Source: SZUA-117 sp964630795
GTDB taxonomy: Bacteria; Pseudomonadota; Gammaproteobacteria; Steroidobacterales; Woeseiaceae
Reading direction: 5' to 3'
DNA length: 49,829 nt
Assembly (NCBI GenBank): GCA_964630795.1
Contig: CAZVWF010000009.1
Coordinates: 1 to 49,829 of the forward strand
This document shows, piece after piece, positions 1 through 8,076 of the stretch. Position 1 is the stretch's first letter. Each line of letters opens with the position of its first letter. The position numbers and the translations under genes are program-made. The notes below the pieces were generated by a model. It had not been told where the DNA came from. It made no database searches and saw only the letters and a program-made list of their open reading frames with translations.

Positions 1-325
1 GGGCCTGGAGGAAAGTCCGGGCTCCGTCAGGCAGGGCGCCAGGTAACGCCTGGAGGGTGCAAGCCCATGGAAAGTGCCACAGAAAATATACCGCCAGCTT
101 GCTGGTAAGGGTGAAATGGTGCGGTAAGAGCGCACCGCGCGGGTGGTAACACGCCGCGGCACGGTAAACCCCGCCTGGAGCAAGACCAAATAGGGGAGCA
201 GCGGCGGCCTTCGGGCCCCGACCGTCGCCTGAGCGGGCTCCCGGGTAGGTTGCTAGAGGCAGTCGGTGACGGCTGTCCCAGATGAATGGTTGTCCTCGAC
301 AGAACCCGGCTTACGGCCGGCTCTC
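1..325 (+). ncRNA. rnpB: RNase P RNA, class A (5' end cut off by the window)
   Basis: Catalytic RNA of RNase P, which removes 5' leaders from tRNA precursors. The conserved block GAGGAAAGTCCGGGC is at about 8-22, the GGTAAGGGTGAAA..GGTGCGGTAAGAGCGCACCG region at about 105-138, GGCACGGTAAACC at about 158-170, CAAATAGGGG at about 187-196, and the 3' universal block GACAGAACCCGGCTTA at about 298-313. These match the bacterial type A RNA in the same order. The first helix and roughly the first 60 nt of the molecule lie before the window, so the gene is partial. The 3' end is estimated from the E. coli RNA. An rnpB gene just upstream of mraZ is also found in Pseudomonas. Confidence 0.95.
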
Positions 326-337
326 TCTTTCTCTTTT
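306..337 (+). terminator. Candidate rnpB terminator
   Basis: CCGGC (306-310) and GCCGG (316-320) can form a 5-bp stem with a 5-nt loop, followed by the pyrimidine tract CTCTCTCTTTCTCTTTT (321-337). The left arm is also needed for helix P4 of the mature RNA, so the hairpin may form only transiently. Short stem, moderate support. Confidence 0.4.
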
Positions 338-584
338 AAAATCAATGGTTTATAATTATCGTCCAGGGCCCTGGTCGGAGATTTGCGCGCAAGTGGATTC
401 ACCGATGTGGGCAAACGCGCAAGGCCTTGCTGTCGTTGTCTGGCGCCCCACTCTTTAGCATTAATTTAGGAAAGCAGTACAAGTCATTGATTTTTAGCCT
501 CTAAATCTTGCCACAATTCGCCTTTGTTTGGCCACGAAATAGCCCCTAAGTCCCTGTACAACAACAAATAATTGGAATTATTGG
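338..584. other. Non-coding stretch between rnpB and the mra promoter
   Basis: No plausible gene lies between rnpB and mraZ. The stretch is locally AT-rich (340-360 and 450-580) and holds one perfect 12-bp palindrome, CCAGGGCCCTGG, at 363-374. I see no tRNA or known small RNA in it. Confidence 0.6.
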
Positions 585-613
585 TTGACGGTGACGGAGG
601 GCGCGAATAATAT
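585..613 (+). promoter_or_regulatory. Sigma70 promoter of the mra/dcw cluster (Pmra)
   Basis: TTGACG at 585-590 and TAATAT at 608-613 are separated by exactly 17 nt, close to the sigma70 consensus. Transcription should start near 619-621, about 78 nt before the mraZ start, in the middle of the MraZ boxes. This is the only near-consensus promoter I see ahead of the cluster. Confidence 0.8.
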
Positions 614-647
614 GGAAAAAAGTGGAGAAAAGTGGGAGGAAGGGGTA
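613..647 (+). promoter_or_regulatory. MraZ operator: four TGGGN-like boxes at 10-bp steps
   Basis: TGGAA (613), TGGAG (623), TGGGA (633) and GGGGT (643) recur every 10 bp, so all face the same side of the helix. MraZ is known to bind TGGGN repeats separated by 5 nt in front of its own gene. The first box overlaps the -10 element and the rest cover the predicted transcription start, as expected for autorepression. Confidence 0.8.
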
Positions 648-697
648 TATGCGGTCACCGTTTAACGAGTGCCGTTACCTGACCCCGAAAGAGAACC

Positions 698-1147
698 GTG
701 CTGCGTGGGGCTACCAAAGTCACCTTGGACGCCAAAGGGCGTCTGGCCATTCCGACCCGTTACCGGGACCGGATTGCTGCGCGTTGCAATGGTCAGCTCG
801 TTGCCACGGTCGACAAGGACTACTGCCTCCTCCTCTATCCGCTCCCCGACTGGGAAGAAATCGAACGCAAACTGATGCGCCTGCCGAGTCTCGATCAGCG
901 AGCTCGCCGCCTGCAGCGGTTGATGGTCGGACACGCCACGGAAGTGGATGTCGATGGTCACGGACGCATTCTTTTGTCGCGTGAACTACGCGAGTTTGCC
1001 GGGCTCGATCGGCAGGCCGTGCTGCTCGGGCAAGGCAATCGATTCGAGTTGTGGGATGAAGAGCGCTGGAACGAAACACGAGACGGTTGGCTGAACGATG
1101 GAGATGATGCAGATCTGTCGGCTCAGCTCGAAAACCTCACCCTGTAA
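698..1147 (+). CDS. mraZ: Transcriptional regulator MraZ
   Basis: DNA-binding regulator of the division and cell-wall cluster. The 149-residue product has two AbrB-like repeats: residues 1-60 with GATKVTLDAKGRLAIPTRYR, and a second copy near 75-125 with the related VDGHGRILLSRELREFAGL. Length and the C-terminal LENLTL match E. coli MraZ (152 aa). The start is a GTG, chosen because it aligns with the E. coli N-terminus (FRGATLVNLD) and no in-frame ATG lies nearby; a weak purine-rich AAAGAGAA precedes it. It is the first gene after the promoter and MraZ boxes at 585-647, so it probably represses the whole cluster. It is followed 15 nt later by rsmH. Confidence 0.96.
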   Translation: MLRGATKVTLDAKGRLAIPTRYRDRIAARCNGQLVATVDKDYCLLLYPLPDWEEIERKLMRLPSLDQRARRLQRLMVGHATEVDVDGHGRILLSRELREFAGLDRQAVLLGQGNRFELWDEERWNETRDGWLNDGDDADLSAQLENLTL

Positions 1148-1162
1148 ATCCGTTTCGGCGGT

Positions 1163-2110
1163 GTGAACGAAGAAAGAAAAGGTGCCAGTCACCACGTGCC
1201 GGTTTTATTGGGCCCGGCAATTTCGGGCCTGAACCTGAAAGCGGATGGCTGCTACATAGATGGAACGTTTGGCCGGGGAGGCCATGCAGGGGAAATATTG
1301 CAGCAACTCGGACCCGACGGTCGTCTCCTGGCGATCGATCGTGACCCGGATGCCATTGCGGCAGTACCCGCTTCCCTCCTTGCCGACCCACGACTGACGT
1401 TGATCAAAGGGACATTCTCGGAAGTAAAGACGTATGCGACAGAAAGGGACCTGCTCGGACAAGTGGATGGGTTGTTACTCGATCTGGGGGTCTCGTCACC
1501 ACAACTGGATGAAGCCCGACGTGGCTTCAGCTTCCGTGCAGAGGGGCCGCTCGACATGCGAATGGACCCGACATCGGGCCAATCCGCAGCCGACTGGCTT
1601 CAATCGGTGGACGAACAAACTTTGAGGAAGGTGTTGAAAGAATTTGGTGAAGAGCGATTCGCCGGGCGCATTGCCCGGGCGATTGTCGCTGCGCGCGAGT
1701 CGGCGCCGATTCTTGCGACCACAGAGCTGGCGGACCTCGTCAGCAAGGTCGTGCCCGCACCGAAACCAAGACGTCACCCCGCAACGAAAACCTTTCAGGC
1801 AATTCGCATCTTCATCAACCGGGAGCTGGATGAGCTCAAGATGGCGCTCGAGGCAACGATCGATGTGTTGGCGCCAGGCGGACGACTCGCCGTAATCAGC
1901 TTTCACTCGCTCGAGGACCGGGTGGTCAAGCGTTTCATGCGTGATGCATCACGAGAACCAGTGCAGTACCGCGGGCTGCCGGACATCCCGAGGGAATTCC
2001 GGCCCCTGTTGAAAACGATTGGCAAGGCAATTGCCCCGTCCGATGCTGAAGTGGCAGCCAATCCACGTGCGCGCAGTTCACGGCTGCGTGTTGCGGAGCG
2101 TATGTCATGA
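1163..2110 (+). CDS. rsmH: 16S rRNA (cytosine-1402-N4)-methyltransferase RsmH
   Basis: Methylates N4 of C1402 in the decoding centre of 16S rRNA with S-adenosylmethionine. The 315-residue product shows the SAM-binding segment GTFGRGGHAGEIL near residue 34, the LLLDLGVSSPQLD motif near 104, and the C-terminal ISFHSLEDRVVKRFMR and NPRARSSRLRVAER signatures. Length matches E. coli (313 aa). The GTG start at 1163 gives an N-terminus ahead of HHVPVLL, the normal family start. Its stop overlaps the ftsL start by 4 nt (ATGA). Formerly called mraW; its place as second gene of the cluster is standard. Confidence 0.96.
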   Translation: MNEERKGASHHVPVLLGPAISGLNLKADGCYIDGTFGRGGHAGEILQQLGPDGRLLAIDRDPDAIAAVPASLLADPRLTLIKGTFSEVKTYATERDLLGQVDGLLLDLGVSSPQLDEARRGFSFRAEGPLDMRMDPTSGQSAADWLQSVDEQTLRKVLKEFGEERFAGRIARAIVAARESAPILATTELADLVSKVVPAPKPRRHPATKTFQAIRIFINRELDELKMALEATIDVLAPGGRLAVISFHSLEDRVVKRFMRDASREPVQYRGLPDIPREFRPLLKTIGKAIAPSDAEVAANPRARSSRLRVAERMS

Positions 2111-2394
2111 ATTTCACGACGGGAAAACAACCCTTCGTTTTGACGATGGTATTTGCCGTTGTCTGCGTGATGTCGGCGATTGCGCTTATCTATACGAAGC
2201 ACGAATCGAGAAAGCGCTTTGTCGAACTGGAGCAACTGACGACGGAGCGCGACGAACTGAATATCGAATGGGGTCAGTTACAGATCGAGCAAAGCACCTG
2301 GGCGACGCATGCGCGTATCGAACAGGTTGCCGCGGACGAGCTGTCCCTGGTGCGGCCGAAGCCGACAGAAATCTACGTCATTGAAGAACAATGA
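2107..2394 (+). CDS. ftsL: Cell division protein FtsL
   Basis: Small bitopic divisome protein that pairs with FtsB and FtsQ and activates the FtsWI synthase. The 95-residue product has a short cytoplasmic head, one membrane helix at about 11-29 (LTMVFAVVCVMSAIALIYT), and a periplasmic heptad-like segment rich in E, Q and L (about 35-75), the expected coiled coil. The sequence is weakly conserved in this family, so the call rests on size, topology and position between rsmH and ftsI. It overlaps both neighbours by 4 nt. Confidence 0.88.
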   Translation: MNFTTGKQPFVLTMVFAVVCVMSAIALIYTKHESRKRFVELEQLTTERDELNIEWGQLQIEQSTWATHARIEQVAADELSLVRPKPTEIYVIEEQ

Positions 2395-4125
2395 GTCGCG
2401 GCGCAAAGACAAAACAGCAGACTGCCCGGAATTTCACAGGCAGGTTGTCACTGGTGATTGTGTTCTTTGCGATCGCGGCCAGTGCGTTGCTCGCGCGCGC
2501 CGTGCATCTGCAGGTCTTCAACACTGACTTCCTGAACCAGCAGGCTGACACCCGGCACCTGCGGAACGAAAAGATTACTGCGCATCGCGGATCGATTACC
2601 GATCGAAACGGCGAACCGCTCGCGATCAGCACGCCGGTCGACAGCGTCTGGGCGAACCCGCAGGAACTGGCGGCTGCAGTCGATCGAGTCCCTGAACTCG
2701 CCCGGGTACTTGAAATAGACGGCGACCAACTCATGCGGCGCATCACGCGGAGCATGGACAGGGAGTTTCTGTATCTCAAACGTCACCTGAGTCCGCAGCA
2801 GGCAGACCGGGTGCTCGCGATGAAGCTGCCAGGCGTCAATGCTTTACGTGAATACCGCCGTTATTACCCGGCCGGNNNNNNNNNNNNNNNNNNNCCACCT
2901 GGTTGGTTTTACGAATATCGATGATGATGGCCAGGAAGGTCTGGAACTTGCTTTCAATCACTGGCTGTCAGGTGAGTCCGGCGCCAAACGGGTACTGAAA
3001 GATCGCCTGGGGAGAGCGGTCGAAAACGTTGCGAGCATCAAGCCGCCGCGGCACGGCCGTGACTTGCGCTCCAGCATCGACCTGAGACTGCAATACGTGG
3101 CCTATCGAACATTGAAAGGGGCCATTCGGCAACACAAAGCGGAGTCCGGCTCCGTCGTTATCCTCGATATTGATACCGGTGAAGTGCTGGCGATGGTCAA
3201 CCAGCCTTCCTACAACCCGAATGATCGTTCGCAGTATTCGGCAGAGCGTTATCGCAATCGCGCCATTACCGACATCTTTGAGCCGGGTTCGAGTATCAAA
3301 CCGCTGATCACGGCAGCAGCGCTGGAGAGTGGGCGTTACCGGGCGAGCAGCATGATCGATACCTCGCCCGGCTACATCGTCGTCGGGCCCAAGCGCATCG
3401 CGGACAACAACGATCTCGGACGCGCGAGCATGACGACCATCCTGTCCCGTTCGAGCAATGTCGGTTTCACGAAGATTGCCATGTCGCTGGAATCGGACCA
3501 GCTCTGGCAGACGATGACGCGATTCGGTCTGGGTTCGTTGACGTCCAGCGGATTCCCGGGTGAGTCGGCAGGACTGCTGACCCACTACGACGACTGGCGA
3601 CAGATCACACAGGCGACGCTGGGCTACGGCTACAGCGTATCGGTGACGCCGCTGCAACTGACACAGGCCTATGCTGCACTGGGTGGCAACGGTTACATCC
3701 GGCCCGTTTCGCTGGTCGCACTCGATCAGCCGAACGACGGGCAACGCATCATCACCGATGACACCGCGCAGTCAGTCCGCACCATGATGGAAGTGGTTGT
3801 GCAGCCTGGCGGCACGGGTAGTGAAGCGGGTGTAACGGGCTATCGGGTGGCCGGAAAGACCGGAACATCGTGGAAGGCCGCGCCGGGTGGATATTCAGAA
3901 GACAAATACTTTTCGATCTTTGCCGGGTTCGCGCCGGCGAGTGACCCCAAACTTGCCGCCGTCGTCATCATCGACGAACCGACCGGCGATCTTTATTACG
4001 GTGGTGATGTCGCTGCGCCGGTATTCGGTGACGTCATGGCCGAGTCGCTTCGCCTGATGGCCATTCCACCGGACGCGTTGCCGACGGCGTCCGGCGACGG
4101 CGTCATACAGGCCATGAGTCAATGA
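2391..4125 (+). CDS. ftsI: Peptidoglycan D,D-transpeptidase FtsI (PBP3), interrupted by an assembly gap
   Basis: Septal peptidoglycan cross-linking enzyme, target of beta-lactams, partner of FtsW. It has an N-terminal membrane anchor at about 17-38, a pedestal domain, and a transpeptidase domain with all three active-site motifs: SSIK in EPGSSIKPL (SxxK), SSN (SxN) and KTGTS (KTG). A run of 19 N at 2876-2894 splits the gene, and the part after the gap is in a different frame from the part before. The flanks read YYPAG and HLVGFTN; in E. coli PBP3 these are joined by four residues (EVTA), which would need 12 nt, not 19. The frameshift is therefore most likely a gap-size artefact. With a 12-nt gap the protein would be 575 aa, close to E. 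coli (588). Overlaps ftsL and murE by 4 nt. Confidence 0.93.
2876..2894. other. Assembly gap (19 N) inside ftsI
   Basis: Nineteen undetermined bases. Comparison with the conserved PBP3 segment suggests the true missing length is 12 nt, so the gap length here is not reliable and breaks the reading frame artificially. Confidence 0.95.
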
Positions 4126-5630
4126 GCATGCCGGCAGAACTCGTTGACAACTCTGTCACTGTCGAAAAATTACTTGATGGATTAGCGCCTGCGCCAGCGA
4201 TTGGTATCACCGGTATTGCCGCTGATTCACGCAAGGTAAGACCGGGCTATCTGTTTCTCGCTTGCCAGGGCGCGACTTCGCATGGGTTGGATTTTGTCGC
4301 GCAGGCTGAGTCGGCGGGTGCCGCCGCGATTGCCTGGGATGCATCGACCGGCAGTGCGACCGAATCCGACCTGCCGATGATTGCGGTCGACGGACTCGCG
4401 ACACATCTCGGTCAAATTGCCAATCGTTGGTACAACAGCCCGTCCAGCACCGTCAAGGTGACTGGCGTGACGGGTACCAACGGAAAAACGACGGTTGCTT
4501 ATCTCGTTGCGCAGGCGTTGATGAAACTCGATCAGCGTTGCGGTTACATCGGCACGCTGGGCAACGGCATCGAGCAAATCGGTGGCGATGATTCAATGAC
4601 GACACCCGCTTGCCTCGATCTGCACAACACGTTGGCGGCATTCCGTGACGACCGTACAACACATGCAGCGATGGAGGTTTCGTCGCATGCGATAGAGCAG
4701 TCGCGCATCGATGGCATTACTTTTGACTCGGCGATCTTCACGAACCTGAGCCGGGATCACATCGATTATCACGGTTCGATGCAGGCGTACTTTGAATCGA
4801 AGGCGGCGCTGTTTCTCGATCGCGACGTCAGGAATCGGATCGTCAGCCTGGATACCGATTACGGCGTCGAACTCGCGAACCGTTGTGGTGCAAACGTCGT
4901 CACCGTTTCCAGCCATCGCGACCGCGTCGCCAATGGCCGACCCCACGTGTTCGTCAGGTCGGTCGTTGCTGACGCAGCCGGCTCGACCGTTGGTATCCGA
5001 AGCTCCTGGGGTGAGACCGAATTACATGTGCCGCTGCCGGGCGACTTCAATGTCGCTAACGCTTTGCAGGTGTTCGCATTGTTGCTCTGTAATGACGTAC
5101 CCATCGACGAAGCAAACGCGGCTATCAGCAAGGTCAATGCACCTCCTGGGCGTATGGAGCGGGTCAATTCGTCGATTGATGATGGCGCGCCGCTTGTCTA
5201 CGTCGACTATTCGCACACGCCGGCGAGTCTCGAAGCTGCGCTCAAGGCACTGCGACTGCATTGTCCGGGCCAGCTTTGGTGTGTCTTTGGTTGCGGCGGT
5301 GATCGGGATCGCGGCAAGCGACCCATGATGGGACGTGTGGCCGAGCGCCTGGCCGATTATGCGATTGTCACCAGCGATAACCCGCGCACGGAACCGCCGG
5401 GACAAATCATTGACGACATTCTGAATGCGATGGGAGACGGCACGACGGCAATCAGCGACCGTGCCGAAGCCATCATGCATGCCATCAATAACGCCGGCAG
5501 CGACGATATCGTCCTGATCGCTGGTAAAGGGCACGAGAACTACCAGGTCATCGGCGACGAAACGATTTCGTTCTTGGATTCTGGCGTCGCGAAGGAATGC
5601 CTGGGGGCGAGGAGCTCGACAGGCAAATGA
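4122..5630 (+). CDS. murE: UDP-MurNAc-L-Ala-D-Glu:meso-diaminopimelate ligase MurE
   Basis: Cytoplasmic Mur ligase that adds the third peptide residue to the peptidoglycan precursor using ATP. The 502-residue product has the N-terminal uridine-nucleotide domain (AADSRKVRPGYLFLAC), the ATP loop GTNGKTTVAYL near residue 118, the central EVSSHAIEQSRIDGI segment, and the C-terminal DNPRTEPP motif. DNPR is the signature of enzymes that select meso-diaminopimelate rather than lysine, so the wall should be of the usual Gram-negative type. It starts in a 4-nt overlap with ftsI and ends in one with murF. Confidence 0.97.
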   Translation: MSMPAELVDNSVTVEKLLDGLAPAPAIGITGIAADSRKVRPGYLFLACQGATSHGLDFVAQAESAGAAAIAWDASTGSATESDLPMIAVDGLATHLGQIANRWYNSPSSTVKVTGVTGTNGKTTVAYLVAQALMKLDQRCGYIGTLGNGIEQIGGDDSMTTPACLDLHNTLAAFRDDRTTHAAMEVSSHAIEQSRIDGITFDSAIFTNLSRDHIDYHGSMQAYFESKAALFLDRDVRNRIVSLDTDYGVELANRCGANVVTVSSHRDRVANGRPHVFVRSVVADAAGSTVGIRSSWGETELHVPLPGDFNVANALQVFALLLCNDVPIDEANAAISKVNAPPGRMERVNSSIDDGAPLVYVDYSHTPASLEAALKALRLHCPGQLWCVFGCGGDRDRGKRPMMGRVAERLADYAIVTSDNPRTEPPGQIIDDILNAMGDGTTAISDRAEAIMHAINNAGSDDIVLIAGKGHENYQVIGDETISFLDSGVAKECLGARSSTGK

Positions 5631-6991
5631 TGACGAGCACTTTGTCCAATGCGGCGGAATACATGCACGGAACCCTGCACGGTGAAGACGTGCAATTCAG
5701 GGGCGTTAGCACCGACACACGTTCACTGCGCGCAGGCGAATTATTCGTTGCATTGCATGGCCCGAATTTTGACGGCGAAGCATTCCTGGAGCAGGCGGCC
5801 AGCAAGAAAGCAGCGGGTGCAGTGATATCCCATTCAGTCGACGCCGGTCTGTCGACGATTGTCGTCGATGACACGCTGAAGGCGCTGGGTGACCTCGGTG
5901 CGGCGTGGCGCGGACAAATGCCGGCGACAGTGATCGGAATCACCGGTAGCAATGGCAAGACCACGTTGAAGGAATTGCTATCGAGTTGTCTGTCGATGAA
6001 TGCCGAGACCCTGGCCACACACGGTAATCTCAATAATGAAATAGGCGTGCCGCTGATGCTGTTGCGCATGCGCGAAAGCCATCGCTACGCAGTGATCGAG
6101 ATGGGCGCTAATCACCACGGCGAAATCGGCTACCTGACATCACTGGCTGCGCCCAGGGTTGTTGCCATTACCAACGCAGCACCTGCTCACCTCGAAGGGT
6201 TCGGGTCCGTGGAAGGTGTCGCCAAGGCAAAGAGCGAAATCCTGACCGGTGGGCCGGAGCCGGACTTTGCGGTCCTCAATGCGGACGACGATTACTTCGA
6301 ATACTGGAAGGAGAAAGTCGGTGGCGCGCAGGTCGTGACCTTCGGGCTGAGCGCCGATGCCGATTTTCGGGCCAGTCAAATTTCGCCCACCGGTGAAGGC
6401 TACGAATTCACGCTGCACATGCCGGGGAAGCAAATGGATGTGAGGTTGTCACTCGCCGGCAAGCACAACGTCCTGAATGCCTGCGCTGCGGCAGCAATCG
6501 CGCACTGCCTGGGTGTGGGAGAGATCCAGATTCGTGAAGGCCTGGAAGCGGGTGCGCCGGTTGGCGGGAGACTGCAGCCGGTCGAAAGTGCCAGCGGAGC
6601 CATCTTGTTCGATGACAGCTACAACGCCAATCCGGTCAGCGTACAGGCAGCGGCAGAGTTCCTGGCCGCGCAGGAGGGTGAAAGCTGGCTGGTGCTCGGT
6701 GATATGGCGGAGCTAGGCGGTGACGCCGAGCTCCTGCACGCGCATACCGGCTGGGTTATTCGGGAAGCCGGTATCAGCAACCTGCTGGCGACCGGTCCGC
6801 TTTCGCGCAAGACAGTCGAGTCTTTCGGTGAAGGCGGTCACTGGTTCGAGACTGTCGGGGCACTGAATGACGCATTGCGGCAGCAGATTTCCATGGGAGA
6901 CGTCGTGCTCGTAAAAGGATCCCGGTCCATGGGCATGGAGCGCGTCGTCCATGCGCTGGTGGATAAAGCAGACGAAGCGAGGAGCGCTTAA
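5627..6991 (+). CDS. murF: UDP-MurNAc-tripeptide:D-Ala-D-Ala ligase MurF
   Basis: Attaches D-Ala-D-Ala to complete the UDP-MurNAc pentapeptide. The product (454 aa) shows GVSTDTRSLRAGELFVAL in the N-terminal domain, the ATP loop GITGSNGKTTLKELL, the IEMGANHHGEIGYL motif and the C-terminal DDSYNANPVS block. I chose ATG 5627: it gives MMTSTLSNAAEYMHG, which aligns with the E. coli start, and it forms the same 4-nt overlap with the preceding stop as most genes in this cluster. An upstream in-frame ATG at 5597 would add ten residues inside murE. Followed two bases later by mraY. Confidence 0.95.
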   Translation: MMTSTLSNAAEYMHGTLHGEDVQFRGVSTDTRSLRAGELFVALHGPNFDGEAFLEQAASKKAAGAVISHSVDAGLSTIVVDDTLKALGDLGAAWRGQMPATVIGITGSNGKTTLKELLSSCLSMNAETLATHGNLNNEIGVPLMLLRMRESHRYAVIEMGANHHGEIGYLTSLAAPRVVAITNAAPAHLEGFGSVEGVAKAKSEILTGGPEPDFAVLNADDDYFEYWKEKVGGAQVVTFGLSADADFRASQISPTGEGYEFTLHMPGKQMDVRLSLAGKHNVLNACAAAAIAHCLGVGEIQIREGLEAGAPVGGRLQPVESASGAILFDDSYNANPVSVQAAAEFLAAQEGESWLVLGDMAELGGDAELLHAHTGWVIREAGISNLLATGPLSRKTVESFGEGGHWFETVGALNDALRQQISMGDVVLVKGSRSMGMERVVHALVDKADEARSA

Positions 6992-6993
6992 AA

Positions 6994-8076
6994 ATGTTGC
7001 TTTATCTCACCAACTATCTCGCCGAATTCGAATCCGCTTTTAACGTGTTCAACTACCTGACCATGCGCGCCATACTCGGTGCGCTCACGGCACTGGTGAT
7101 CTGTTTTGTCATCGGGCCGCGAATGATCGAGCGCCTGAGCACCAACCAGGGTGGCCAGCCGGTCAGGTCTGATGGACCGGATACACACATTGTTAAAGCC
7201 GGTACGCCGACGATGGGTGGCGCGCTGATTCTGACGGCAATCGTCATTAGCACTGTGCTGTGGGTTGACCTCGAGAACCAGTACGTGTGGGTCGTACTGT
7301 TCGTCACGCTCGCGTTCGGCGTGATCGGTTATGTCGATGACTACAAAAAGCTGATCCTCCAGGACCCGAAGGGACTGTCTGCTCGACAGAAGCTCTTCTG
7401 GCAGGCGGCGGCCGCGCTCATCCCGGCGGTCTCGCTATATATGATGAGAACCGACGAGATCAGCACGTCGCTTCTGATTCCCTATTTTCCCGACCTGTGG
7501 GTGCCGCTTGGCATGTTCCAGGTTGTTATCACGTTTCTTTTCATTGTCGGTTTCTCCAATGCCGTAAACCTGACGGACGGGCTCGACGGCCTGGCCATCA
7601 TGCCAACGGTCATGGTCGGCGGTGCGCTCGGCGTTTTCGCCTACGTTACCGGCAATACGAATTTCTCTGAGTACCTGGGTATTCCGTACGTGGCCGGAAC
7701 CGGAGAGATCCTTGTATTTTGTGCTGCCCTCGGTGGCGCGGGACTTGGATTCCTCTGGTTCAACACGTACCCGGCGCAGGTATTCATGGGCGATATAGGT
7801 GCACTTTCGCTTGGTGCAGCTCTGGGTGTTGTAGCGGTTGTCGTTCGGCAGGAAATTGTGCTCGCAATCATGGGCGGAGTATTCGTCGTCGAAACCGTAT
7901 CAGTGATGATTCAGGTGGCGTCTTTCAAACTGACCGGAAAGCGTGTTTTCCGAATGGCGCCGCTACACCACCATTTTGAGCTGAAAGGCTGGGCCGAGCC
8001 GAAAGTGATTGTTCGCTTCTGGATCATCACCTTTATCCTGGTGCTGATCGGCCTTGCAAGTCTCAAGATCCGATGA
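6994..8076 (+). CDS. mraY: Phospho-MurNAc-pentapeptide transferase MraY
   Basis: Integral membrane enzyme that moves phospho-MurNAc-pentapeptide to undecaprenyl phosphate, making lipid I. The 360-residue product has the expected series of about ten membrane segments. It also carries the polar motifs GTPTMGG (near 69), YVDDYKK (near 112), NLTDGLDGLA (near 190) and the histidine cluster MAPLHHHFELKGW (near 320). Length equals that of E. coli MraY (360 aa). Its stop overlaps the murD start by 4 nt. Confidence 0.97.
   Translation: MLLYLTNYLAEFESAFNVFNYLTMRAILGALTALVICFVIGPRMIERLSTNQGGQPVRSDGPDTHIVKAGTPTMGGALILTAIVISTVLWVDLENQYVWVVLFVTLAFGVIGYVDDYKKLILQDPKGLSARQKLFWQAAAALIPAVSLYMMRTDEISTSLLIPYFPDLWVPLGMFQVVITFLFIVGFSNAVNLTDGLDGLAIMPTVMVGGALGVFAYVTGNTNFSEYLGIPYVAGTGEILVFCAALGGAGLGFLWFNTYPAQVFMGDIGALSLGAALGVVAVVVRQEIVLAIMGGVFVVETVSVMIQVASFKLTGKRVFRMAPLHHHFELKGWAEPKVIVRFWIITFILVLIGLASLKIR

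Noticed and set aside
338..584. tRNA or small RNA gene after rnpB
   Set aside because: No cloverleaf arms or T-loop sequence GGTTCGAATCC-like element were found; only an isolated palindrome.
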